From NCBI GenBank assembly GCA_903772945.1, contig CAICTM010000003.1, positions 1 through 64,000 on the forward strand: 64,000 bases of DNA, read 5' to 3'. Shown here piece by piece: positions 52,766 to 63,188 of this stretch. This stretch comes from Seminavis robusta (taxonomy: Eukaryota > Bacillariophyta > Bacillariophyceae > Naviculales > Naviculaceae). Below the pieces are notes generated by a model. The model was not told the DNA's origin. It saw only the letters and a program-made list of their open reading frames with translations, and ran no database searches. The position numbers and the translations under genes were made by a program. How positions within the stretch are numbered: the stretch's first letter is position 1; each line of letters begins with the position of its first letter.

Positions 52766-54721
52766 ATGGCATTCCCGCAAGAAAAGATTCGACAACGAAG
52801 ACGACAGGTCACTCGAGCGATAAGACCACTGGTCAGAATCAGATGTGAGATTATCAGTTCAAACAGAAATCTAATACAGGTATCAGGGCGTCTGCGGATA
52901 AGTGGGGTCCTTTTCGTACTTCTTCTCGGACAGGATCTACTGAGCTTTGCAGCGGGCGGCACATGGGGGTGCCAAACAGATCACTGCGGGCACCGGAACG
53001 AGCAACAAGTGGGAACTACAGGAGGGACATTGGGAAACATCACTGAGGGTCAAAGGGCAGCTGAGGGGAGTTTATGGGGTTCACAAGCATCAACTGGTTC
53101 ATCGCTTTCTTGTCGGTGTCCATATCCGGGAGAGTACCAGGAATCAACTGAAATCATTCGTGAACAAACAGCCGAGAACAGTGAGATTTCCATCTTGCGC
53201 TCTGGCCATTCAATTTGTCAGAAGGTCGTCTTCTACTGTCGCGCAGAAGAGCCAAATGGAACGGAATGGTCAATGAGCAAATGTCACGAGTACTTAGCAG
53301 TGGACCGTGTGACCCGCAAAAGACGCCCGCGGATACGACGTACCACAACAGCAGAAGATTCTAGTACGCTTGGAAAGGGGACCGAAGTAACGAGACAAAG
53401 CCATTACAAATACCGGTACAGAGCACGAATCTCCAAAACATTTCCTGAAAGAAAACGGCAGCGTAGGCGAACAAGAGGACCTGCATCACGGAAAAGGCAG
53501 CAACAATCAAACTCCGATGGGTTGTACATGTTGCTTCCCGATGATCATCCTGACTGCGCTACAGCCGATACCAAGAAACAGAAGCCTACCTTGATGCCTA
53601 CCTTCCAACCTCGCGATCCTTTGGGACTTGAAAGTCTCCCAAAACTGGTCCAAGAGCATGATGATCATGATAGAGATGAAGTTTGGATCGCCGCATCTAC
53701 TTCCAACAGCTTATTCGGCAAAAAGCGTCGTCGTAAAAGAAGCCATTCCGGCAGCAACAGACGTGGACTCCACAGAGAGTTACAGCGACGCGAAACAGCA
53801 CCGCGAAGACGCCATTTCAAACGCACCAGGAAGAAAATATCTCGAAAACGACCTGTTTTGGGGGCTGAGGCATCGATGCAGGGCCACGCATCGCAAATTG
53901 TAAAGGACGAGTCTGATGAAGTACAAACTGCAACTAGCACCACTATTGTGGTAGAATCAAATGCAACTGATTACGTGGATAATGAGCTTCTTTTGAATGA
54001 TAGCAGCACAACAAGTTTGGAAAACTACACAACCTCAACAAACACCATGTTCAATCCAGTAAGCCATGCAAGTGGAGTCGCGGATAACTACTTTGCGATG
54101 TTTGATGTTTTGGATGACGGGGTTGACCTAACTGTGTCACAAGAAGAGCCTGACTATCAATCATCAGGACCCATGAGATCTACCATGCAAACTGGAGAGC
54201 CCACAGTGCGGTCGACATATGTCAGTACAGTCCCACCATCTGAGCAATTCTCATCACTGGGCACCATCAACTACTCTGGATCCACTACTATGATCCCCTC
54301 TGCATCAATCACCATCAATCCAACTGAGACTTCTTCACAGGAAGCTACAATGGATGCATCTGAGGAGGTAACTCAGAGGGAGACTGCTCGTGACTCCAGC
54401 GGGGACAGCCAAACTCCCATGGTAGCTGAAACTGTTCCTATGGAGATCTTTGAAGCCATCCCTACAGAAACAATAGTTGCAACAGGACTGTCAAGCAACA
54501 GCTTTCAAGATGGCTCTATTGATTCTGTTGATGAAAGTCCTGACTCATCTTCAATGACAGAACTGCTACCTCAAGACGGCGTTCCCATATGGACAGGATC
54601 GTCACAATCTGCATCATCTGAAGATGGGGAGAACCTGGCACTGTGGGAAGAAGAACCAACCATAGGATCTGCTTTGGAAACAGAAGCACACCACTGTTCT
54701 CGCAACACTAGCAGCATCTGA
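52766..54721 (+). CDS. Giant Ser/Thr/Pro surface protein, N-terminal part before a frame slip
   Basis: The 651-codon frame starts MAFPQEKIRQRRRQ. A hydrophobic segment at ~46-62 (SGVLFVLLLGQDLLSFAAGG) is a probable signal or signal anchor after an unusually long basic lead. A short Cys-bearing region (SCRCPYPGE, CQKVVFYCRA, SKCHEY) follows, then a very Arg-rich zone with several RKRR-type clusters (~185-370), then Ser/Thr/acidic sequence. The frame closes at 54721 inside the first copy of a duplicated block. At about 54690 this copy has one base more than the second copy (GAAGCACACCACTG versus GAAGCCCCCACTG). The protein therefore most likely continues in the frame of the next entry, making one gene of about 2,530 codons. 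An assembly error or real allelic damage would both explain this. Confidence 0.65.
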   Translation: MAFPQEKIRQRRRQVTRAIRPLVRIRCEIISSNRNLIQVSGRLRISGVLFVLLLGQDLLSFAAGGTWGCQTDHCGHRNEQQVGTTGGTLGNITEGQRAAEGSLWGSQASTGSSLSCRCPYPGEYQESTEIIREQTAENSEISILRSGHSICQKVVFYCRAEEPNGTEWSMSKCHEYLAVDRVTRKRRPRIRRTTTAEDSSTLGKGTEVTRQSHYKYRYRARISKTFPERKRQRRRTRGPASRKRQQQSNSDGLYMLLPDDHPDCATADTKKQKPTLMPTFQPRDPLGLESLPKLVQEHDDHDRDEVWIAASTSNSLFGKKRRRKRSHSGSNRRGLHRELQRRETAPRRRHFKRTRKKISRKRPVLGAEASMQGHASQIVKDESDEVQTATSTTIVVESNATDYVDNELLLNDSSTTSLENYTTSTNTMFNPVSHASGVADNYFAMFDVLDDGVDLTVSQEEPDYQSSGPMRSTMQTGEPTVRSTYVSTVPPSEQFSSLGTINYSGSTTMIPSASITINPTETSSQEATMDASEEVTQRETARDSSGDSQTPMVAETVPMEIFEAIPTETIVATGLSSNSFQDGSIDSVDESPDSSSMTELLPQDGVPIWTGSSQSASSEDGENLALWEEEPTIGSALETEAHHCSRNTSSI

Positions 54722-56170
54722 GGATACCTCATCATCAGGCATATCCATGAACTGGGGATCCAACACTGCGATACCCTCAGCGCTAGTCACCATGAAACCA
54801 ACTGAGGCATTTTCTCAGGAAGTCACAATGGATGAATCTGAGGAGTTATCTCAGGAGGAGGCTGAAACCAACTCTGATGACTTTGAAAGTCAAACACTCA
54901 TGATAGCTGATACTGCAGTTTTGCACCACTTTGAAGCCATACCTACCAATATAGTGGCTACTGCACGTGTCACTGCTCCACCAGTATCTGCCCCCACTGT
55001 TACAGCACCGCCTGTGACTGCTCCACCAATCACAGCACCACCAGTATCTGCTCCACCTATCACAGCACCACCTATTACATTTCCCCCTCAGGCCGCTGCA
55101 CCAATCAAACCTTCCCCGGTGACACTTGCACCCACCATTCCAGCTTTTGTAAGCCAGAATGGTCTAGACATTTCTAGTGATTCCGTGGATCAAAGCTCTG
55201 ACTCGTCTCCCCACACTTGGATGACAGCTTCACCATCTTCATCTACTGCAGATCACTTGGAGGACACAATGGCAGAACAGTCTACATATGACAGTCCAAT
55301 CCCACCGTCTGAGCAATTCTCATCACTGGACACCATCAACTACTCTGAATCCACTACTATGATCCCCTCTGCATCAATCACCATCAATCCAACTGAGACT
55401 TCTTCACAGGAAGCTACAATGGATGCATCTGAGGAGGTAACTCAGAGGGAGACTGCTCGTGACTCCAGCGGGGACAGCCAAACTCCCATGGTAGCTGAAA
55501 CTGTTCCTATGGAGATCTTTGAAGCCATCCCTACAGAAACAATAGTTGCAACAGGACTGTCAAGCAACAGCTTTCAAGATGGCTCTATTGATTCTGTTGA
55601 TGAAAGTCCTGACTCATCTTCAATGACAGAACTGCTACCTCAAGACGGCGTTCCCATATGGACAGGATCGTCACAATCTGCATCATCTGAAGATGGGGAT
55701 CACCTGGCACTGTGGGAAGAAGAACCAACCATAGGATCTGCTTTGGAAACAGAAGCCCCCACTGTTCTCGCAACACTAGCAGCATCTGAGGATACCTCAT
55801 CATCAGGCATATCCATGAACTGGGGATCCAACACTGCGATACCCTCAGCGCTAGTCACCATGAAACCAACTGAGGCATTTTCTCAGGAAGTCACAATGGA
55901 TGAATCTGAGGAGTTATCTCAGGAGGAGGCTGAAACCAACTCTGATGACTTTGAAAGTCAAACACTCATGATAGCTGATACTGCAGTTTTGCACCACTTT
56001 GAAGCCATACCTACCAATATAGTGGCTACTGCACGTGTCACTGCTCCACCAGTATCTGCCCCCCCTGTTACAGCACCGCCTGTGACTGCTCCACCAATCA
56101 CAGCACCACCGATCACAGCACCACCAGTATCTGCGCCCCCTATTACAGCACCACCTGTTACATTTTCCCA
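54230..56170 (+). repeat. Recent direct duplication inside the giant gene, offset ~1068 bp
   Basis: The block from PPSEQFSSL to the APPVTAPPITAPP run occurs at about 54230-55085 and again at about 55300-56165. The copies differ at only a handful of bases (for example GGCACC/GACACC and GAGAAC/GATCAC), so the duplication is recent. The first copy carries the one-base difference that shifts the frame. Confidence 0.92.
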
Positions 56171-59100
56171 TGACCCAGTGACACATGCACCCATAACACC
56201 AGCAAAATCATCAAACCCAACTGGTTCTCAGGCATCCTCCAATATATTTCATTCCAATAGTCAAGACAGCTTTCACGCCGACAGTGCAGAACAGACAAAA
56301 ACTTCACCAACAGAAACAGACTCAAATGCTACTCCTATTCCACCAAATAAACGTGGCGTTGGACCATTCGTTTCAAGTATGCCCAGTGTGACACCATCAA
56401 AGGATCAAGGCAGCAGTCAACCATCCCCCGAACAGTTTTCCTCAATCCCATCAAAATATCCGAGCTTGAAATCAACAAGTATTTCCGGCTCCAAGCCAAG
56501 CACATTGCCATCTAGTTCACCGCTCCGCAGCCATAGCATCACACCCTCAGATCAGCCAAGTAGCAGCAGTGAACAGCCAAGTGCTCTTCCATCCAATTCG
56601 TCGATTCCCAGCATCAATGCTTTGGAACCACCCACCAGCAATCCATCCAAATCCAGCAATTACAGTGCCGAGCCATCATTTGATTCAAGTTTTGAACCAA
56701 GCCCAAGAAATAAAACATCCAACCTGCCAAGTGCTTTACCATCTGATTTGTTGCTTCCCAGTCTCAATCCATCTAAGCAGCTGAGCAGCACTGCATCTTT
56801 CCATCCAAGCAAAGCAGCAAGAAACGCTTCCTCGTGTCACCCAACCCCACAGCCACCTGTTTCATTACTTCCCAGCCTGACAGAACAGCCCAGCAGCAAC
56901 GGAGCCAATTCAACCATTCCTAGCATGAAGCCATCCATAAATCCAAGCTCTGAATTCAGAACAAGAAATGAAACATCCAATCAGCCAAGCACTCTTCCCT
57001 CAAGATTAGTTCAACCCAGCTTCCATTCATCAGAGCATCCAAGTCTTAGCCAATCACGGTCATTTCAACCCAGCTTCCAATCATCAGAGCAGCAAAGGTT
57101 CAGCCAATCAAAATCCAGCAATCCCAGCACAGAGCCATCATACGAGCCAAGCTCTGAACTCAGCACAAGAAATGAAACATCCAACCAGCCAAGTTTTCTA
57201 CCACTTGATCCAATATCTCCCAGCCCCAGGCCTTCAGAGCAGCCACGAATCAAACCATCAAGCTCTAGCAATATGAGTGTGGCGTCATCATCAAGTCCAA
57301 GCAATGACACAAAGAATACTTCCTCATGTCATCCTTTCCCTCAAAGATCTGATTCAATGCTACCAAGCCTCAATCCTTCAGAACAGCTCAGCAGCAACCA
57401 ACCAAGCTATAGCATCACAAGCACTGAGCCATCATTTGATCCTAACACGGAAACAAGCAGTTCTTTCTCTGAGCACCCAAGTATAGTACCTTCTGTCTTT
57501 CCCAGCCTCAAACCACCAGGAAGCCAAAGTGGCAAACCATCAAAATCTGGTATCTCAAGCACAACACCATATACGGTATTCAAAGCATCTTTGGATACTC
57601 CCACATCCCTTCCTATTTCTTCGCCTGCTGAAACAATGAATATGGCAATAGCAAGCCCATCAACACATCAGACAGCACCGGATCTCTTGGTTCACACTTT
57701 GCCAAAATTGCAAAATGCAGCGAAGGGCTCTCAACCAACCGTGGAACCGAGTTGGGGCCAAACACCAGAGCCTTCCACTACAGAGTGGCCTGATACAGAG
57801 CTTCCCTACTCTGGAAGTCCCACAATTTTTCCAACAAAAGACATCAATATTTTCCATCACAGTCAATCTCCTTCTACCTCATCTTCCTTGACACCAACCA
57901 ACAACCCAACAGAACACCCCATTCCCACAGCCCCACCAACCAGGGCCCCTACTGAACTTGTACCAACGGAAACTCCAACGTGGCCACCAAGCGACAAACC
58001 AACCAACACCCCAACAGAGTCACCAAGCAATGAACCAACCAACGCACCAACCACACCTCCAACAAAACCACCAACAGAGTCTCCAACTTGGCCACCAAGT
58101 GAAACACCAACTGAGCCTCCCACAGAGCCACCTAGTAACGCACCAAGCCACGCTCCAAGCAACGCACCAACCAAACTTCCAACAGAACCACCAACAGAAT
58201 CTCCAACTTGGCCACCAAGTGAAACACCAACTGAGCCTTCCACAGTGCCACCAACCAAACCAACCACTGAAAAACCAACCGAGCCACCAACAGGACTTCC
58301 AACTTGGGGACCAAGTGACACACCAATCGAACCTCCCACGGTGTCACCAACCAAAATGCCAATAGATACACCAAGTGACACTTCCGCGGAGCCACCAAGG
58401 AGCCACCCAACCGGAAAACCAACAGAGCCCCGAACCAAACCTCCTACTGAAACACCAACTGAGCCACCAACAGAACGTTCAAGTGACACGCCAACAGAGC
58501 CTCCAACTAAACCCCCTACAGATCTACCCACTATCCAACCAAAGAATAATCCATCAGCTCACAAACTAGCAGCAAGACATACTGGAAATCCAACTACTCA
58601 GCCTACTACTGCTGAAATCCCCATATCTGGGCCATCTCCCGGACCAACACCTGGACCCGCTCCTTCACCAACTCTGGTGGCACCAACTACCCCGTCGACT
58701 CCCGCACCCACACCACACCCAACCCCAAGGAATACCAATGCGCCATCTGTCCTGCCAGCAACTGCTGCCCCCACATATCCACTAACTATGCCACCGATCA
58801 GAAATTCTCCCTCGTATCGACCAACCCTTGCTCCAACACCTCCACCCACCACCAAGCCAGCGATCTTTGATCCCACTCCCTCACCGTCAATGATGACAGA
58901 CCCCCCCACATTGATGCCTTGGCCGTCAGCAAAACCAACACTTCCACCATTCTATGCCTCTCTTGGGGCTTGGTCCGCGTCAATGACGATTGATCCGCCT
59001 ACAGGGTCACCTTCTCTGCTGTCTTCATTACCTTCCTCAGAGCCTTCTTCAGCCACCTCGGCAATTTTAAACGCTCCTGAACTGTCAGAAGGAGGGAATG

Positions 59101-60386
59101 TTTTCAATATAGGGCACGATTCATCATTTGAATTGCCATCGTTTGTCCCGAGTGCTATGGCTAGTGCTGACACATCATCACATCCAAGTTTGATACCCAG
59201 TTACGATCCCTCAATGCATCCAACCATATCTCCGTCAAAAACACATTCCAAAACACCATCAGCCGTCCCTTCAGTGGTCCCGAGTTTGATACCCAGTGCT
59301 GATGCACCTTCAAAAACACCATCTAGTTTCCCCTTGGATAGAAGTATGACGCCCAGTTCGGATCCCTCGTTTCATTCAAGCATGTCTCCATCACAAACAC
59401 CTTCCAAATCACCGTCTAGCCTCCCTTCGGATCAAAGCATGATGCCCAGTTCGAATCCATCGTCTTATCCGAGTAACCCTGTATCGCAGTTGCCATCCAC
59501 TGTGGTCACAACTTACGTTGCATCGCAATCCAAACCGGAGCACCGCTTTGAATACATCCAATTCCCGACAAAGTTGTCCATCCCGGCCATGTCGCCAGGG
59601 AAGATGACACCACAAGACTACTATTCCGCACATGATTCCCAGCACCGCTTTGAATACCTCCAATTCCCGACAAAGTTGCTCATCCCGGCCAAATCGCCAG
59701 GGAAGATGACACCGCCATATGGTTTCGAGTACATCCAATTCCCTACCAAGGCTCCCCTGCCTGAGAACACCAAACCCATGTTGAAAGAAGAAAGGCATTC
59801 CAAGGGGCCATTGCAAGCAGGTTCAGATCATTCCACAATCGAGGCTAGTAGTCCGTCCAGCGGAATGACAAAGCAAAGGATAGATGCAAGCGATGAGACA
59901 TCAGCGCCGACAGTACGTATGGCAAAAGATCTCCTCTATAGTTCCGGTACCAATGGGTTTCATCAGGTTGTAGCATCGCCAATGTCGTCAAATGAAGACC
60001 AGGCCCAGCACAGCCCTTCGATATCTTCTAACGATATTCAAGATTACTACAAGAGCAAGTTGGCAGAGGATACTGAAACGGTCCCATTGGTGACAGATTT
60101 GGTAGAAACCAACGGAGGAGACGGCAATTCAACACCCAATGTATCTTCCTTGTCCAGTAGCAGCTCGAATGCAACGACGAAGGTGCTTTCGCTTTCTGTT
60201 CAGGATACATCAGCGTCCAACCATGCAGTTGAGGTTCCAGCTGAAGAAGACGAAGAAACCACAAAGACGTTTTTTGTCGCCAATGCGTTCGCAACAGTTC
60301 TTTCGGGCGCTCCACGGTGCTGCTACATGAGCTACTCGCTACTTCTGCCGCATTGTGTGTTGACTATGTTTCTACTCTTGATATGA
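54747..60386 (+). CDS. Giant Ser/Thr/Pro mucin-like surface protein, main part with possible GPI tail
   Basis: The 1879-codon frame is probably the continuation of the frame at 52766. In order it holds: the duplicated block with VTAPPVSAPPITAPP runs; a long Ser/Pro/Asn region (PSFEPSSELSTRNETSNQPS type, ~500-1000); a Thr/Pro run (PTEPPTEPPTWPPSETPTEP type, ~1050-1280); a Pro/Thr/Ala region; a SPSKTPS region; and three copies of FEYIQFPTK (~1590-1675) spaced by IPA(M/K)SPGKMTP. The end is ATVLSGAPRCCYMSYSLLLP and a hydrophobic tail to the stop, which fits a GPI-anchor signal or a C-terminal membrane segment. The composition implies a heavily O-glycosylated extracellular stalk, perhaps a cell-wall or adhesive mucilage protein. 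No catalytic domain is visible. Confidence 0.75.
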   Translation: MNWGSNTAIPSALVTMKPTEAFSQEVTMDESEELSQEEAETNSDDFESQTLMIADTAVLHHFEAIPTNIVATARVTAPPVSAPTVTAPPVTAPPITAPPVSAPPITAPPITFPPQAAAPIKPSPVTLAPTIPAFVSQNGLDISSDSVDQSSDSSPHTWMTASPSSSTADHLEDTMAEQSTYDSPIPPSEQFSSLDTINYSESTTMIPSASITINPTETSSQEATMDASEEVTQRETARDSSGDSQTPMVAETVPMEIFEAIPTETIVATGLSSNSFQDGSIDSVDESPDSSSMTELLPQDGVPIWTGSSQSASSEDGDHLALWEEEPTIGSALETEAPTVLATLAASEDTSSSGISMNWGSNTAIPSALVTMKPTEAFSQEVTMDESEELSQEEAETNSDDFESQTLMIADTAVLHHFEAIPTNIVATARVTAPPVSAPPVTAPPVTAPPITAPPITAPPVSAPPITAPPVTFSHDPVTHAPITPAKSSNPTGSQASSNIFHSNSQDSFHADSAEQTKTSPTETDSNATPIPPNKRGVGPFVSSMPSVTPSKDQGSSQPSPEQFSSIPSKYPSLKSTSISGSKPSTLPSSSPLRSHSITPSDQPSSSSEQPSALPSNSSIPSINALEPPTSNPSKSSNYSAEPSFDSSFEPSPRNKTSNLPSALPSDLLLPSLNPSKQLSSTASFHPSKAARNASSCHPTPQPPVSLLPSLTEQPSSNGANSTIPSMKPSINPSSEFRTRNETSNQPSTLPSRLVQPSFHSSEHPSLSQSRSFQPSFQSSEQQRFSQSKSSNPSTEPSYEPSSELSTRNETSNQPSFLPLDPISPSPRPSEQPRIKPSSSSNMSVASSSSPSNDTKNTSSCHPFPQRSDSMLPSLNPSEQLSSNQPSYSITSTEPSFDPNTETSSSFSEHPSIVPSVFPSLKPPGSQSGKPSKSGISSTTPYTVFKASLDTPTSLPISSPAETMNMAIASPSTHQTAPDLLVHTLPKLQNAAKGSQPTVEPSWGQTPEPSTTEWPDTELPYSGSPTIFPTKDINIFHHSQSPSTSSSLTPTNNPTEHPIPTAPPTRAPTELVPTETPTWPPSDKPTNTPTESPSNEPTNAPTTPPTKPPTESPTWPPSETPTEPPTEPPSNAPSHAPSNAPTKLPTEPPTESPTWPPSETPTEPSTVPPTKPTTEKPTEPPTGLPTWGPSDTPIEPPTVSPTKMPIDTPSDTSAEPPRSHPTGKPTEPRTKPPTETPTEPPTERSSDTPTEPPTKPPTDLPTIQPKNNPSAHKLAARHTGNPTTQPTTAEIPISGPSPGPTPGPAPSPTLVAPTTPSTPAPTPHPTPRNTNAPSVLPATAAPTYPLTMPPIRNSPSYRPTLAPTPPPTTKPAIFDPTPSPSMMTDPPTLMPWPSAKPTLPPFYASLGAWSASMTIDPPTGSPSLLSSLPSSEPSSATSAILNAPELSEGGNVFNIGHDSSFELPSFVPSAMASADTSSHPSLIPSYDPSMHPTISPSKTHSKTPSAVPSVVPSLIPSADAPSKTPSSFPLDRSMTPSSDPSFHSSMSPSQTPSKSPSSLPSDQSMMPSSNPSSYPSNPVSQLPSTVVTTYVASQSKPEHRFEYIQFPTKLSIPAMSPGKMTPQDYYSAHDSQHRFEYLQFPTKLLIPAKSPGKMTPPYGFEYIQFPTKAPLPENTKPMLKEERHSKGPLQAGSDHSTIEASSPSSGMTKQRIDASDETSAPTVRMAKDLLYSSGTNGFHQVVASPMSSNEDQAQHSPSISSNDIQDYYKSKLAEDTETVPLVTDLVETNGGDGNSTPNVSSLSSSSSNATTKVLSLSVQDTSASNHAVEVPAEEDEETTKTFFVANAFATVLSGAPRCCYMSYSLLLPHCVLTMFLLLI

Positions 60387-63188
60387 TCCATTGTGTGAGA
60401 CATAGTCGGGACAATGCAACGAATTCAAGGTGGACCGGAAGGACACGCCGTACCTACTAGTAAAGGAGACTGAAGGAAATGAACGGGTTTTTTGCATTAT
60501 TATTAGGGTCTTCTAATTGGAAGTCGAGCCATAAGTGGTGCTGTGGCGGAGAATTTAACCATTTGATTCTGAGCGATGGATGCATGGCCTGCACGCAGAA
60601 GATGGAAAGTTGCGGGGACGGCAGCGCGCGCACCACATCCCCTTTAGCTCTCTCTCTCTCTCTCTCTCTCTCTAGCTAGCTAGCCAGCTAGATTATCCTA
60701 ACGTGCGACCTCTGGCAACCACGAGTGCTGCTGGTGTGCTGGTACGACGGCGGGCGGGTATCGTCGCTCTCCATGTGGGCATGTGGTGGGCTTCCTGGGC
60801 TGGTTGCAGCTGCCGGGAGAATCGGAAGCAACAGAGCTCATCCTTTGCAACTAGCGATAGTGATATCGATCTCGTAGCAAAGCGATACCGTCACGGGCAA
60901 CTCGCGTTTCGTTCGGATGTCGGATGAGGCCATGATCCTCTAGAGACACCGACGGGAATACGGGAATTGTTAGTTGTAACGACTACAAGTGTACTGAGTT
61001 AGATCTGAGTTTCAGTGGTTTTGCATCTCTGTACCAAGACCGATTTTTCAACGCCTTCTTTCTGTTTAGCCATCATAGTCTTGAGCCTCTATCGACTTGA
61101 TGGGGGAGCTGGACGTGGTCATGGTGCGTACTGCGTACACGTAAGGTTGAGCGGTCGCTGCTCCTTCGCCCTGTTTTGGACCCGTGGGAGTGAGTCGAGT
61201 CGAGTCGAGTCACTCTGGCAAGCGCTCCTGTGCGATCCACGTCGGCGGCATTGCTGTTCTATGAACATTCCGCCCATGACTGAAGGGCCTTCCAGCTGTT
61301 CCGGTACCGGAGGGCAAGTATGCCGACTTACACACGGAAGTCTCATGTTGGCAGGAAGTCTCGGGCTGGCTACTACATGTACATGTAAATAGCTCGTGGA
61401 GTGCACGTACAAGCAGCCAGCAGCCAGTACCGTTGCCAAAAGTGGGTGCAGGATGCAGGAAGGGGAAGGAAGGGAAGGGATCTTGCTGGCTGCTGGCTAG
61501 CAGCAAACGCTTCAGCACAAAGCACAAAGAGCGACCGCTCCTGGAGAGTTTGCGGGTTATTGCCAAATAATTTGATCCCAAATGCCAAAAGAGCTCTGTC
61601 CAGCCAGCTAGCTGGTAGGTAGCTACTAGTAGTACTTGCTTCATGCAAAGTGCCACTACTAGGTAAGGGTCAGAAACGGGTTGGATGTTGATGCACGAAG
61701 AGTGACTGAGTCGCGTCCTAGCTAGCTAGTGGAGTCGAGTCGAGCTTTAATGATACTAGTACATCCATCATACTCAGCCACCTATGGCAATACGTGCTGT
61801 ACCTCCATTGCTCTCTACTGTCTACCGAAGCTAAGAAGCCCAGCGCCAGTTAGTTTCACTAGCCGAGCAGCGAGCCACATGTAGCTAGAATGTTGCGAAG
61901 TAAAAAGCATGCTTGCCAAAATCAGACTACTGAGTACTCAGTACACTGTACTAGCTAGCTACTGAGTAGAGTACTAGCTACTCGTCTCTAGTATGTACCG
62001 TACTAGCTAGCTAGAAGTAGTTCGTGCTCAAGAGTCTGCATCATGACATCATGACATTCAATTTTATTTGTTGTAACGGATGGACTTATTGGTACATACG
62101 GTATGGGATCTGGAGCTGGTACCGGTACAGGCTCTCCGTAAGAAGGCATTATTTTTAATATAAGAGCGCAGGCCCTGTGTGTCGCCAACAGCTCGCGCAC
62201 ATAGTATTGACGCAATGACAAAATTGTTTCTAACGCTTTCAGAAGGCTTCTTTCTTTGCGAAAATGTCCATTGCGCGTTCCACTGTTGTAGAAACGTAGA
62301 AACAGGTTGAATGAAGGAGTGTACTGTACAGTACTAGTAGTGTATCCCGAGTGGTTTGCAGTAGCCGTTGCAGTATGAATAGTACTGGTATGAATGTATG
62401 TGTTTGGGTGGTTTTGAGTCCCATCTCTTGGGACTCTAAACCATACCAGTCAAATCTGAAATTCTCCGTTGAGATCTAGAGTACGGTACTCAGTGTGCTC
62501 AGTTTAGGAACGTGAAATAATGGTCAAACGAGAAGCAAGTGCAATGTGTGTGTTTTCTCCTTATCACTGTTTCCGTGTTGTGTAATCGTGAACAAATCTT
62601 GGATGTACTGGTTAGTTTATAGTGAAGGAACTGACTTATCGTTCTGTAGTGTTCATAGAGGGTTCACAGTCTTGAAAGTGGGATTCTATTTGGATGAGAG
62701 TTAAAGTGATGGAACCCTTGATAGTGCAATTTCTGACATTTTGGAGTGTCTGACTTTAATTAAAGTGTTTAGAAGCCTTTGGGAACGAGCACATTGTTTT
62801 TTACGAACAAAACGAGATCGGTGAAGTAGATGGCATCGACGATGCAATGATTGGCATGAATGGGAAGGAAGAGAAAGTAAAGTGTTCATGTAGGTGGTGG
62901 TTGTTGTCGTTGTGGTTGTGGTTGTTCAACCGTTGTTGCCTTGGGCAATTGAATTGAATACTAGACTACTATTAATAGTAGTAGTAGCACCCAGCCAAAT
63001 CGCTGGATAGCTTAAAGGCCACCAACGACTGCGCTGCTCCAGACTACCAGATTAGAGTTTCACCGAATCGACTTACCTGCAATTGAAATTGGCCTTTTTT
63101 TCTCATTCCCATCTTTCATCTCATCTCATCTCATCTCATCTATAAGCTCAGTCCACACAAGTCAAGTCCAAACAAGAAAGGAGAGAAG
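60387..63188. other. Long intergenic region, no gene recognised
   Basis: The stretch holds (CT)n at 60649-60674 followed by CTAG units, (GAGTC)n at 61194-61212, CTAG tracts at 61605-61620, 61720 and 61940-62010, and (TCATC)n at 63118-63142 just before the next gene. Frames up to 148 codons on the minus strand (61119-61656) overlap each other and have no conserved motif. Confidence 0.45.

Noticed and set aside
57863-58531. 222-codon minus-strand frame of GGSVGVS repeats
   Set aside because: It is the antisense of the Thr/Pro repeat region of the giant surface gene; the periodicity is inherited from that repeat.
61119-61656. Overlapping minus-strand frames up to 148 codons
   Set aside because: Several frames are open at once over the same DNA, with no conserved motif or preferred composition.
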